From assembly GCA_011057175.1 (NCBI GenBank), contig DSBZ01000164.1, positions 1-12,840 on the forward strand: a stretch of 12,840 nt of DNA, written 5' to 3'. The notes under the pieces were generated by a model, which did no database searches, was not told the DNA's origin, and worked only from the letters and a program-made list of their open reading frames with translations. The stretch comes from Candidatus Acetothermia bacterium. Lineage in GTDB: Bacteria > Bipolaricaulota > Bipolaricaulia > Bipolaricaulales > Bipolaricaulaceae. Shown piece after piece: positions 1-6,533 of the stretch. The position numbers were made by a program, and so were the translations under genes. How positions within the stretch are numbered: position 1 is the stretch's first letter; every line of letters begins with the position of its first letter.

Positions 1-44
1 CCGTCCCCACAACCTGAGGCCTGGGGGCAGAACGGGGTGGGAGC

Positions 45-50
45 TACAAT
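45..50 (+). promoter_or_regulatory. Candidate -10 box (TACAAT) of the glucan phosphorylase gene
   Basis: TACAAT matches the sigma-70 -10 consensus at 5 of 6 positions. It ends 7 nt before the ATG at 58, which puts the expected transcription start at or next to the start codon, so the message may be leaderless. No convincing -35 hexamer is visible 16-18 nt upstream. The same TACAAT-N7-start arrangement recurs at 5225-5240, which supports it being real. Confidence 0.45.
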
Positions 51-57
51 CCGCGCG

Positions 58-2202
58 ATGATGGAGAACACGTGCGATCCCAAGTTGCCGGAGCGGATCC
101 AGGGCTTGGCGGACCTCGCCTACAACCTGTGGTGGAGCTGGAACCCGGATGCGAGGAGGCTCCTGCGGGCCCTCGATCTCCAAGCGTACCGCGAGAGCGT
201 GCACAACCCGGTGCGGATGCTGCACATGATCGCGCCGGAAGCGCTGTCGCGGGCGGCCCAGCACGAGGAGTTCCTCTCCCTCTACGACCGGGTGATGGAG
301 CGGTTCCGGGCGGAGACCCAGGCTCCCGCGGGCGAGTTCCCCCCTCGCCCTGTCGCCTACTTCTCGGCGGAGTTCGGGGTCCACGTCTCGCTCCCCGTCT
401 ATGCGGGAGGTTTGGGGATCCTCGCCGGGGATACCCTCAAGGAGGCGAGCGATCTCGCGCTCCCCCTCGTCGGGGTCGGCCTCATCTACTCTCACGGCTA
501 CGTACGGCAGCGAATCCGCGATGACGGGTGGCAGGAGGAGGCCCATGAGCCCCTCGATGGCTCCTGCCACCCGCTCCGCCCTGCCCTCGACGGTGCGGGA
601 AATCCCCTCGTCATTCCTGTGCCCCCGTTCGATCCGCCGGTCTACGTCGGGGTACGGCAAGCGATGGTGGGACGCATCCCCCTCTACCTCCTCACCACCG
701 ACCTCGACCAGAACCAACCGTGGGATCGGGCGATCTCCCAGGACCTCTACACCAGTGACCTCGAGCGGCGCCTCCGCCAGGAGATCGTGCTCGGGATCGG
801 AGGGATGCAGGCTCTGCGCGCGCTGGGGATCACCCCAGCCGCGGTGCATCTGAACGAGGGCCATCCCGCGTTCGCCTCTCTGGAGCGGCTCGCGACGCGC
901 GTCGCGGAAGGGATGAGCTGGCCGGAGGCCCTCACCGCGGTGCGAGAGACGACGATCTTCACCACCCACACCCCCCTCCGTGCGGGGACCGACCTCTTCC
1001 CGTTCCCGCTGATCGAGCGGCACCTCTTGCCGTACTGCGAGCGGTTCGGGATCCCCCGCGACGCCTTCCTCGCCCTCGGGCTCGACCCGTCGGACCCCGG
1101 GGCGGGGTTCAACATGACCGCGTTTGCGATGCGCACAAGCCGGGCCACGAACGGGGTCAGCGTTCGCCATGCCGAGGTGGCAACCAAGATCTGGTCCGGA
1201 GTCCGATGGGATGAAACGCCCGTCGCGATCCGAGCGATCACGAATGGGGTTCACCTCCCGACCTGGATCGAGCCCCTCCGTGTCCAGGCGTTGTTCGACC
1301 GGTACCTGGGCCCGGACTGGCGGGAGCGCCCCGACGATCCGGCGGTCTGGGAAGGGGTGGAGCGGATCCCGGACGATGAACTGTGGCGCGTCCACGAGGA
1401 GCGGAAGGGGGCGCTCGTCGCGGAGATCGACGGTCGCGCCCGGCGGCGGTGGCAGAGCGGAACCACGTCTGCGGCCGGCATCGTCGCCGCGGGGACGTTC
1501 CTCGACCCGCGGATCCTCACCGTGGGGTTCGCCCGCCGGTTCACGGCCTACAAGCGGCCGACCCTCCTCCTCCACGACCTCGACCGCCTGCGGCGGCTGC
1601 TCACCGATCCGCTGCGACCGGTGCAGGTCGTGTTCGCGGGCAAGGCCCATCCTGCTGACCTCGACGGGAAGCGCCTCATCCAGCAGGTGTACCGCCTGGC
1701 CCTCGACCCGCGGCTCGCGGGGCGGATCGCGTTTGTGGAGGAATACGACCAGCACCTCGCCAAGTACCTCGTGGCCGGGGTGGACGTGTGGCTCAACACG
1801 CCTCTGCCGCCCCTCGAGGCGAGCGGGACGAGCGGGATGAAGGCGGCCGTGAACGGGGTGCCTGTCCTGTCCGTCCTCGACGGGTGGTGGCCGGAGGGGT
1901 ACACGGGGACGAACGGGTGGGCGTTCGGGGGAGAGGAGATCGAAGGCGACCGCACCGCGGCCGACGCCGATGCCCTGTACCGCCTCCTGGAAGAGGGGGT
2001 GGTCCCCCTCTACTACGATCGCGGACCGGACGGGATCCCCCACCGGTTCGTGCGGGTGATGAAGGAAGCGATCAAGACCGTCGCTCCCCGCTTCTCAGCG
2101 CGGCGGATGATGCGGGAGTACGTGGAACTCTACTCCGCCGCGCTCGGCCCCGCTGCCGCCAACGAACAGCCGAGAACCGGATCCCCACGGGAGGAACCGT
2201 AG
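58..2202 (+). CDS. glgP: Alpha-glucan (glycogen/maltodextrin) phosphorylase, GT35 family with DUF3417 N-terminus
   Basis: This cytosolic PLP enzyme would release glucose-1-phosphate from alpha-1,4-glucans. The first ~90 residues (LPERIQGLADLAYNLWWSWNP onward) are the DUF3417-type domain of the compact bacterial/archaeal phosphorylases. The core follows, with YFSAEFG near residue 101, YAGGLGILAGD just after it, FARRFTAYKRP near 490-500, and the PLP lysine in SGTSGMK (Lys595 counted from ATG 58). At 714 residues it fits the short phosphorylase branch rather than the ~800-residue E. coli type. I chose ATG 58 because a -10 box ends 7 nt before it and homology begins right after. ATG 61 and an upstream GTG at 37 are in frame, but the GTG would lie upstream of the proposed transcription start. 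The gene stands alone and ends in TAG before a strong hairpin. Family assignment is secure; the preferred glucan length is unknown. Confidence 0.93.
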   Translation: MMENTCDPKLPERIQGLADLAYNLWWSWNPDARRLLRALDLQAYRESVHNPVRMLHMIAPEALSRAAQHEEFLSLYDRVMERFRAETQAPAGEFPPRPVAYFSAEFGVHVSLPVYAGGLGILAGDTLKEASDLALPLVGVGLIYSHGYVRQRIRDDGWQEEAHEPLDGSCHPLRPALDGAGNPLVIPVPPFDPPVYVGVRQAMVGRIPLYLLTTDLDQNQPWDRAISQDLYTSDLERRLRQEIVLGIGGMQALRALGITPAAVHLNEGHPAFASLERLATRVAEGMSWPEALTAVRETTIFTTHTPLRAGTDLFPFPLIERHLLPYCERFGIPRDAFLALGLDPSDPGAGFNMTAFAMRTSRATNGVSVRHAEVATKIWSGVRWDETPVAIRAITNGVHLPTWIEPLRVQALFDRYLGPDWRERPDDPAVWEGVERIPDDELWRVHEERKGALVAEIDGRARRRWQSGTTSAAGIVAAGTFLDPRILTVGFARRFTAYKRPTLLLHDLDRLRRLLTDPLRPVQVVFAGKAHPADLDGKRLIQQVYRLALDPRLAGRIAFVEEYDQHLAKYLVAGVDVWLNTPLPPLEASGTSGMKAAVNGVPVLSVLDGWWPEGYTGTNGWAFGGEEIEGDRTAADADALYRLLEEGVVPLYYDRGPDGIPHRFVRVMKEAIKTVAPRFSARRMMREYVELYSAALGPAAANEQPRTGSPREEP

Positions 2203-2275
2203 TCCGGGGCCCGCGAACGTCCGTCCGGACCCCCGACGATCCCGGTCGCCCAGCGGGCGCCGCCAGCACGTGGAG

Positions 2276-2305
2276 ACGCGGTGAGGGGGGATCCCCTCAC
2301 CGCGT
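2276..2305. terminator. Perfect 13-bp GC hairpin between convergent genes
   Basis: The arms ACGCGGTGAGGGG (2276-2288) and CCCCTCACCGCGT (2293-2305) are exact reverse complements around a 4-nt loop. The hairpin sits 74 nt after the phosphorylase stop and 25 nt from the stop of the convergent minus-strand gene at 2330. No T-run follows on either strand, so it is not a canonical intrinsic terminator. Its position suggests a shared bidirectional terminator or 3'-end stabiliser. Confidence 0.6.
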
Positions 2306-2329
2306 GGGCGCACACCGAGAAGGTTTCGG

Positions 2330-2767
2330 CTACCGGCATCTCCGAGCCAGCGGCATCCACCCGCTGAACCCGCGGAGCACAACCCTCTCTCGACCGAGCA
2401 TCCCGCGGCCCGGCCCGCGAACGAGCGCGAGCTGATCGCGGGTGATCCTCCCCGCAGCGATGGCCTGGTCCAGGGCATCACGCAGCGCCTGCCGGGCCTC
2501 GATCCGGTCCTTCATCGCCTGGGCCTGCTCGGCGGTGATCCTCCCCGCCACCACGGCCTCATCGACCAGTTCTACCCGTGCCTTGGTGAACGCGGCCACG
2601 AGGTCGTCCACGCTCACCCCGAGGTTCGCCGCGACCTTCGCCCACAGGCCCTCCCGCGGTGCGATCGCCGTCTCAGTCTCGGCCTGGCCGAGCACCACGA
2701 ACGCCACGCTCGTCGCCGCCACGGCGACTGCCAATCCCTTCACCACGGCTCTGGATCGGTTGATCAT
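2330..2767 (-). CDS. Small exported helical protein with internal 31-residue duplication, function unknown
   Basis: The 145-residue product starts with a Sec-type signal: MINRSR, then a hydrophobic stretch of about residues 8-27 ending in VVLGQAETE, so it is probably secreted or periplasmic. The mature part is helical and rich in Ala, Arg and Glu, and opens with a segment reading LGVSVDDLVAAFTKAR (49-64). Two related units follow, around AGRITAEQ (74-81) and AGRITRDQ (105-112), spaced 31 residues apart. Similar 'AGRIT.EQA' helices occur in small exported proteins of many high-GC bacteria, without a known function as far as I can recall. ATG 2767 was chosen over in-frame upstream starts because an AAGGAGGGAGG Shine-Dalgarno precedes it by a few nt and the signal peptide begins there. 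The last ~25 residues are Arg/Gly-rich and basic. No enzyme motif is seen. Confidence 0.75.
   Translation of the reverse strand: MINRSRAVVKGLAVAVAATSVAFVVLGQAETETAIAPREGLWAKVAANLGVSVDDLVAAFTKARVELVDEAVVAGRITAEQAQAMKDRIEARQALRDALDQAIAAGRITRDQLALVRGPGRGMLGRERVVLRGFSGWMPLARRCR
2441..2548 (-). repeat. Intragenic direct repeat, 15 nt identical, 93-nt period
   Basis: The 15-mer GGTGATCCTCCCCGC occurs at 2441-2455 and again at 2534-2548 on the plus strand. The 93-nt offset is 31 codons, and both copies encode the AGRIT core of the helical units in the exported protein. This is a duplicated protein segment, not a mobile repeat. Confidence 0.7.
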
Positions 2768-2892
2768 GGTCCTCCCTCCTTTGTCGAGAACGCTAAGGTA
2801 CGGGACATGGTACCCCCCGTTGTGGAGCGGTTGGGTCTCCGTTGTGGCAGGCCTGTGGAGACCCCCGAGGCGAGAACTGCCGGTGCTCACCG

Positions 2893-2945
2893 CAGAGGTA
2901 GAGCGAACAAGCCCGAACCGCGCGGGAACCGGGCCCCGACCTCTG
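2893..2945 (-). terminator. Possible compound stem-loop downstream of the oxidoreductase gene
   Basis: CAGAGGT (2893-2899) pairs with ACCTCTG (2939-2945). Inside lies a second potential stem, GCCCG (2911-2915) with CGGGC (2930-2934). It lies 58 nt after the stop of the minus-strand oxidoreductase. There is no T-tract and the outer loop is large, so this is only a weak terminator candidate. The rest of the 2768-3002 intergenic stretch shows no gene, and no convincing promoter for the exported-protein gene beyond its Shine-Dalgarno at about 2771-2781. Confidence 0.25.
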
Positions 2946-2994
2946 ATCCTTGGGTGGGGTTCGTCCCGAAGAACGCGCGCATGGCCGTGGTCGG

Positions 2995-3038
2995 GCTTCA
3001 GGTCATCCCTGAGGCCCCAGCAGTTGCTTCAGGTCATC
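2995..3038. repeat. 13-bp direct repeat spanning the oxidoreductase stop codon
   Basis: GCTTCAGGTCATC occurs at 2995-3007 and 3026-3038, 31 bp apart. The second copy encodes the Asp-Asp-Leu-Lys near the C-terminus; the first overlaps the stop codon. It is probably a small local duplication that moved or extended the 3' end of the gene. No functional reading is offered. Confidence 0.4.
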
Positions 3039-4196
3039 GTCGACCGGGACGCCGGCCTGGGCGAGCTCCTCCACGCGGGGGGCGATGTCCGCCGCCCCGA
3101 GGAGGATCGCTCCTGCAAGCTCTCCGTCCGCGCCGAGCACGAGCTTCACGTACCGTCCCGCGTCGCGGTCCACGGCCCGCAGCTCCTGACGTGGCCCGCC
3201 TTGGGGCTGGGTTTCCCCCAGGCACACGAGGTCCACCCCTGCGACCCTGAGCGTGTTCGAACGGGTGGTACCCGCATACCGGACGCTCTCCGGCCCGATC
3301 ATGTTCCGCGCTGCGATCTCGCCCTGCTCCCGCGCCGCGGGGATGATCCCGTAGATCTGGCCTCGCCACTCGGCGACGTCGCCTGCGGCGTAGACGTCGG
3401 AGGCCGACGTCGCGAGGTGGTCATCCACGATCACCCCCCGATTCGTGGCCAGCCCCGCCGCGGCGGCCAGCGCGATGCGCGGCTGGATCCCAGCCGAGAT
3501 CACGACGAGCCCCACTGCCATCTCCTCCCCGGTGGTGAGGCGGACCGCGGCCACCTCCTCCTGTCCCCGGATCGCCGCACACTCCACCCCCACCCGAACC
3601 TGGACGCCCTGGCGCGCGAGGAGCGCGGTGAGGACCTCCGCTCCCTCCCGATCGAGCTGGCGGTGGAGGAGCCAGCGGCCCCGTTCGAGCACGGTCACCG
3701 CGAGGCCGAGGTCGTGGAGGGCGCGGGCGACCTCGATCCCGAGCCACCCTCCGCCGATCACCGCCGCCGCCCTCGCCCTCTGCGCCCTCGTCCGAATGCG
3801 TTCCACATCCGCTGCCTGGCGGAGGGCGAACACGCCCTCCCCTGCCACCCCGGGCAACTCTGGTTGAGCACCGGCTGCACCGCAGGCGAGGAGAAGCCGG
3901 TCATACCCCAACCTCTCCCCCGAGGCGAGGGTCACGCGATGTCCCTCGACATCGAGCTCCACGACGGCCGAGCCTGACCTGTAGCGGATCCTCCTGTGTT
4001 CGAACCACGCCCGAGGGAAGGGGGTGATCTCAGCGAGGGTCTTCCGGCCCGCGAGGACCTCGATCAACCCCGGGCGCAGATAGTAGGCGACGGGCTCCGC
4101 TTCGACGACCGTGATCTCCGCCCCCACGTCGGACGTACGCAGGGTCCGAGCCGCGGTGAACCCGGCGAGCCCCCCTCCCACGATGACGAATCTCAT
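3003..4196 (-). CDS. FAD-dependent NAD(P)H:rubredoxin oxidoreductase family protein
   Basis: This 397-residue flavoprotein belongs to the pyridine-nucleotide-disulfide-reductase fold shared by NADH:rubredoxin oxidoreductases and NirB-type reductases. It has the FAD-binding start VIVGGGLAGFTAARTL (4-19), the NAD(P)H-binding motif VIGGGWLGIEVARAL (146-160) and the second FAD motif VYAAGDVAEW (268-277). No redox-active CxxxxC pair is seen, as expected for the rubredoxin/ferredoxin reductase branch. The start at ATG 4196 begins exactly at the FAD motif; an 18-residue upstream extension is unlikely. Its ATG shares one base with the TGA of the preceding rubredoxin gene (TGATG), so translation is probably coupled and rubredoxin is the likely electron acceptor. 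Such pairs commonly feed flavodiiron proteins or superoxide reductase, neither of which is in the window. Nicotinamide preference cannot be read. Confidence 0.85.
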   Translation of the reverse strand: MRFVIVGGGLAGFTAARTLRTSDVGAEITVVEAEPVAYYLRPGLIEVLAGRKTLAEITPFPRAWFEHRRIRYRSGSAVVELDVEGHRVTLASGERLGYDRLLLACGAAGAQPELPGVAGEGVFALRQAADVERIRTRAQRARAAAVIGGGWLGIEVARALHDLGLAVTVLERGRWLLHRQLDREGAEVLTALLARQGVQVRVGVECAAIRGQEEVAAVRLTTGEEMAVGLVVISAGIQPRIALAAAAGLATNRGVIVDDHLATSASDVYAAGDVAEWRGQIYGIIPAAREQGEIAARNMIGPESVRYAGTTRSNTLRVAGVDLVCLGETQPQGGPRQELRAVDRDAGRYVKLVLGADGELAGAILLGAADIAPRVEELAQAGVPVDDDLKQLLGPQG

Positions 4197-4357
4197 CAGC
4201 CCACGAGCTCGAACATATCTTTCGGCGCACCACACTCCGGGCAGAGCCAATCCTCGGGGAGATCCTCAAACGGCGTCCGGGGGGAGATGCCCTGGCTGGG
4301 ATCGCCCTTCGCCGGATCGTAGATCCATCCACACACCGTGCATTCCCATTTCTCCAT
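4196..4357 (-). CDS. Rubredoxin
   Basis: The 53-residue product is a complete small rubredoxin carrying one Fe(Cys)4 centre. The two cysteine knuckles are CTVCG (6-10) and CPECG (39-43), with the family's conserved aromatic positions, WIYDP (11-15) and [11 protein letters not shown] (30-40). The length matches the usual 52-54 residues. The start is supported by a GGGAGG Shine-Dalgarno a few nt upstream and by homology from residue 2. It is the first gene of a two-gene operon with the overlapping oxidoreductase, which would reduce it. A one-electron shuttle role in the cytoplasm, often in defence against oxygen species in anaerobes, is inferred from the family and the neighbour. Confidence 0.96.
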   Translation of the reverse strand: MEKWECTVCGWIYDPAKGDPSQGISPRTPFEDLPEDWLCPECGAPKDMFELVG

Positions 4358-4388
4358 TGCACACCTCCCTCTTCTTCAGGGTTGGGCC

Positions 4389-4394
4389 ATTATA
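4389..4394 (-). promoter_or_regulatory. Perfect -10 box (TATAAT) for the rubredoxin-oxidoreductase operon
   Basis: Read on the minus strand, 4394-4389 is TATAAT, an exact sigma-70 -10 consensus and unusual in this GC-rich DNA. Transcription would begin near 4382, giving a leader of about 25 nt that contains the Shine-Dalgarno for rubredoxin. The -35 region is degenerate: a CTGACG hexamer exists, but 20 nt upstream. Confidence 0.65.
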
Positions 4395-4416
4395 GCGATC
4401 CCCATCCCAGGAAGCG

Positions 4417-5148
4417 TCAGCGAACAAACGCGAGACCGATCCCAGCGACGAGCATTCCCCCCAGGGCGGGGGCGATCGCCCGCCGCAGGGATCCTCCGCC
4501 GAGGACGAGGACCATCGCTCCCTTGACCGCGGCATTGGCCATCCCTGCTGCCACGATCGCCCGTGCCGCCGTGACCGGCTCCACCCCTCCCCGCCCGCGG
4601 TGGGCGAAGGAGAGCGTGACCGCCGTGCTCGACAGGAGCCCGCCGAGAAGCCCTGTGACACCGATCCCCTTCCCGGGCCCCAGCAGCTTCATGAGCACGT
4701 ACCCCGCGAACCCCACCCCCGCCACGAGGACCACCATCAGCCACACCCGCTACGGGTTGAACGCGTCCCAGGGCGGCGAACCGAACGTGCGGTTGGGGAG
4801 GAGGGGGAGCACGACGGCCGTGATCACGGCGAGCTTGAGGGCAGCGAGGACGTCCTCCCGGGTCAGGCGCTGGGCGAACCGACGCAGCTCGAGCTTCAGC
4901 AAGAGGAGGACTGTCACCGTCACCCCCAACGCCGCGGCGAGCTCGTACTGCCCCCACTAGCAGAGCGCACCGATGAGAAAGACGACGACGGCGGCCATCT
5001 CCGTGGTGAGGCCGATCGCCCCCCGCCAGGCACTGACCCCGTGACCGACGACGATGAGGGCGCCCACCGCGCCCAGAACAGCGAGGAACGCTGCGGGATA
5101 GGAGAGGATCTCGGCAGCGAGGGCGGCTGCCGTCCCCGCGAGGGAATC
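4417..5148 (-). pseudogene. Decayed MgtC/SapB-DUF4010 family membrane protein gene
   Basis: One minus-strand frame reads as a multi-TM protein: a segment with GLTTEMAAVVVFLIGALC, TAG (4957-4959), WGQYELAAALGV and onward to LPLLPNRTFG and FNP, TAG (4750-4752), then RVWLMVVLVAGVGFAGYVL and GLLGGLLSSTAVTLSFAHR. These are hallmarks of the MgtC N-domain plus DUF4010. The frame is intact across both ambers, so these are point nonsense changes, not frameshifts; each falls where an aromatic residue, probably Tyr, is plausible. A third in-frame TAG (5149-5151) marks where homology stops; the first ~50 residues with the initial TM helix are absent. After the SSTAVTLS repeat the sequence jumps to TAARAIVAAGMANAAVKGA, which resembles the far C-terminal half of DUF4010, so about 100 residues may be deleted. 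A fragment could be translated from GTG 4746 (about 109 aa), but I judge it non-functional. Confidence 0.75.
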
Positions 5149-5189
5149 CTAGCACGTTCCTCCCGCCCGTGCGTCCTCCCCCGAGCGAG

Positions 5190-5224
5190 CCCTGCACAGG
5201 GCGTGCCTCCGCCCGAAGGGGCGG
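5190..5224. promoter_or_regulatory. Two dyads immediately upstream of the citrate-lyase operon -10 box
   Basis: CCCTG-CA-CAGGG (5190-5201) and CCGCCC-GAAG-GGGCGG (5209-5224) are both exact inverted repeats. The second abuts the TACAAT at 5225 and fills the space where a -35/spacer would lie. They could be operator sites for a regulator of the operon, but GC-rich DNA produces such dyads easily and no family of regulator is suggested. Confidence 0.3.
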
Positions 5225-5230
5225 TACAAT
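5225..5230 (+). promoter_or_regulatory. Candidate -10 box (TACAAT) of the citrate-lyase/aconitase operon
   Basis: TACAAT lies 125 nt before the first operon gene and 7 nt before a GTG at 5238. No recognisable -35 is present. It is the only AT-rich hexamer in the 5149-5354 intergenic region, which otherwise holds no gene apart from a short reading frame at 5238-5321. Confidence 0.45.
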
Positions 5231-5237
5231 CCCGCCG

Positions 5238-5321
5238 GTGCAGGAGCAGAGCGCAGGGCGGGCGTTGGGGAAAGGGGATGAACGCCGTGCCCAACGGACC
5301 GCCGACCGCCCGGCGGCCTGA
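5238..5321 (+). other. Possible 27-codon leaderless upstream reading frame
   Basis: A GTG placed exactly 7 nt after the -10 box opens a 27-codon frame (VQEQSAGRALGKGDERRAQR..., ending in TGA at 5319-5321). It stops 33 nt before the CitDE start. The spacing mirrors the phosphorylase gene, so a translated leader is possible. The peptide has no run of regulatory codons typical of amino-acid attenuators. Coding is unproven and it may simply be 5' untranslated RNA. Confidence 0.2.
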
Positions 5322-5354
5322 CCGGGGTCGGGCACACGATGGGAGGAAGGTGAG

Positions 5355-6533
5355 ATGCGTCCAAGCCGAGAAGCGCTCGCGGGAACGGAGGAGCGGTCCG
5401 ATGCCCTCGTCCGGGTGCGGCCGGGAGAGGGGCGCACCGTTTCCGTGCACTCGAAGACCGGCCCCATGTACGAGGACCACATCGCCGCTCTGGTCCGAAC
5501 GCTCCTGGACGGATACGGGGTGGTGGGAGCCCACGTCGAGGTCAGGGAGGCCGGGGCGTACGACCACGTCATCTCGGCCCGACTGGAGGCGGCACTGTCC
5601 CGGTCCGTGGGGAGCGAGGAGCCGTTCCGATCCCCCCTTCCTCCTCCGAGCCGGGAACCGACATCCCGCGACCGGCCGCGGCGGAGCCGCCTCTACGTCC
5701 CGGGGGGGAACGCGCGGATGCTCGCGTTCGCGGACTCGTTCGGGCCGGACTGCCTCCTCCTCGACCTCGAGGACGCGATCGCCCTTCCCGAGAAGGACAG
5801 TGCCCGGTTCTTCGTACGGCGGGCCTTGGCGGCGATGGACTTCGGAGCGACCGAGCTGTGGGTGCGCATCAACCCCCTCGATGCGGGAGGGGCCGACGAC
5901 CTCGCGCTCGTCGTGGCAGGCCATCCCCATGGGATCTGTCTCCCCAAGGTCGAGGACCCCTCTCAGGTGCTGGCGCTCGCCGATCTCCTCTCCTCGTTCG
6001 AGGAGGCGTACTCCGTTGCCTGGCCGCTGTGGATCATGCCCATCATCGAGTCCCCGCAGGGGGTCCTCGCCGCCGCGGCGATCGCCCGGGCCTCGGAGCG
6101 GGTGGCGTGCCTCGCGTTCGGGGCCGAGGACTACACGCGCGAGGTGGGGGCGGAGCGGTCGAGGGAGGCCCTCCTCTGGGCCCGCTCCCAGCTCGTCGCT
6201 TCCGCCAAGGCATCCGGGGTCCAGGCATCGGACACCGTGTTTCCAAACGTGGAGGATGAAGAAGGGCTGCGCGAGGAGGCGCGGCAGGCGCGGGACCTCG
6301 GGTTCGACGGCAAGGGGGCCATCCACCCTCTCCAGATCGCGGTCATCCACGACACGTTCGCCCCGCGCGCCGACGAAGTAGCCTGGGCGCGCGGGGTACT
6401 GGAGGCGGCCGCTGCGGCCGCGAAGGAGGGGCGCGGGGCGGTCGCCCACGAGGGCCGGATGGTCGACCGCCCGGTGCTCGAACGGGCGAAGAGGATCCTC
6501 GCCCAAGCAGGGGAGGGGAGCGATGCCGACTAA
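5355..6533 (+). CDS. citE: Citrate lyase CitD-CitE fusion (acyl-carrier plus beta subunit)
   Basis: One 392-residue polypeptide joins two subunits that are usually separate. Residues 1-85 are CitD-like: LAGTEERSDALVRV near the N-terminus and a DGYGVVGAHVEVREAGAYDHVISARLEAAL-type C-terminal half (52-81). After a Pro/Arg/Ser-rich linker (about 86-109) comes a complete CitE/HpcH-HpaI aldolase barrel: SRLYVPGGNARM (111-122), DLEDA (137-141), PIIES (229-233), AFGAEDY (254-260), GKGAIHP (319-325) and GRMVDRP (367-373). CitE cleaves the citryl thioester to oxaloacetate plus an acetyl thioester, or homologous substrates. By ungapped comparison with E. coli and Klebsiella CitD, the serine carrying the phosphoribosyl-dephospho-CoA group (Ser14) is Arg14 here, and the next residue is Ser15. 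The start has GGAGG at 5342-5346. The 3' end overlaps citF by 11 nt. No CitC, CitX or CitG is in the window. Confidence 0.9.
   Translation: MRPSREALAGTEERSDALVRVRPGEGRTVSVHSKTGPMYEDHIAALVRTLLDGYGVVGAHVEVREAGAYDHVISARLEAALSRSVGSEEPFRSPLPPPSREPTSRDRPRRSRLYVPGGNARMLAFADSFGPDCLLLDLEDAIALPEKDSARFFVRRALAAMDFGATELWVRINPLDAGGADDLALVVAGHPHGICLPKVEDPSQVLALADLLSSFEEAYSVAWPLWIMPIIESPQGVLAAAAIARASERVACLAFGAEDYTREVGAERSREALLWARSQLVASAKASGVQASDTVFPNVEDEEGLREEARQARDLGFDGKGAIHPLQIAVIHDTFAPRADEVAWARGVLEAAAAAAKEGRGAVAHEGRMVDRPVLERAKRILAQAGEGSDAD

Noticed and set aside
37-57. GTG at 37 as start of the glucan phosphorylase
   Set aside because: It would place the start upstream of the -10 box at 45-50 and adds seven residues that do not resemble the family N-terminus.
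2442-3977. Long plus-strand open frame (about 511 codons)
   Set aside because: It runs antisense through the exported-protein and oxidoreductase genes, has low-complexity Pro/Arg/His composition and matches no family. It is a GC-rich shadow.
4417-5151. Genome-wide recoding of TAG as a sense codon
   Set aside because: The phosphorylase (2200-2202), the exported protein (2330-2332) and the dehydrogenase (11483-11485) all end naturally at TAG, and the membrane-protein gene is also truncated, so decay explains it better.
4920-6506. Long minus-strand open frame (about 528 codons) opposite CitDE
   Set aside because: It is antisense to a clear CitD-CitE gene, rich in Arg/Gly/Pro, with no recognisable domain or Shine-Dalgarno.
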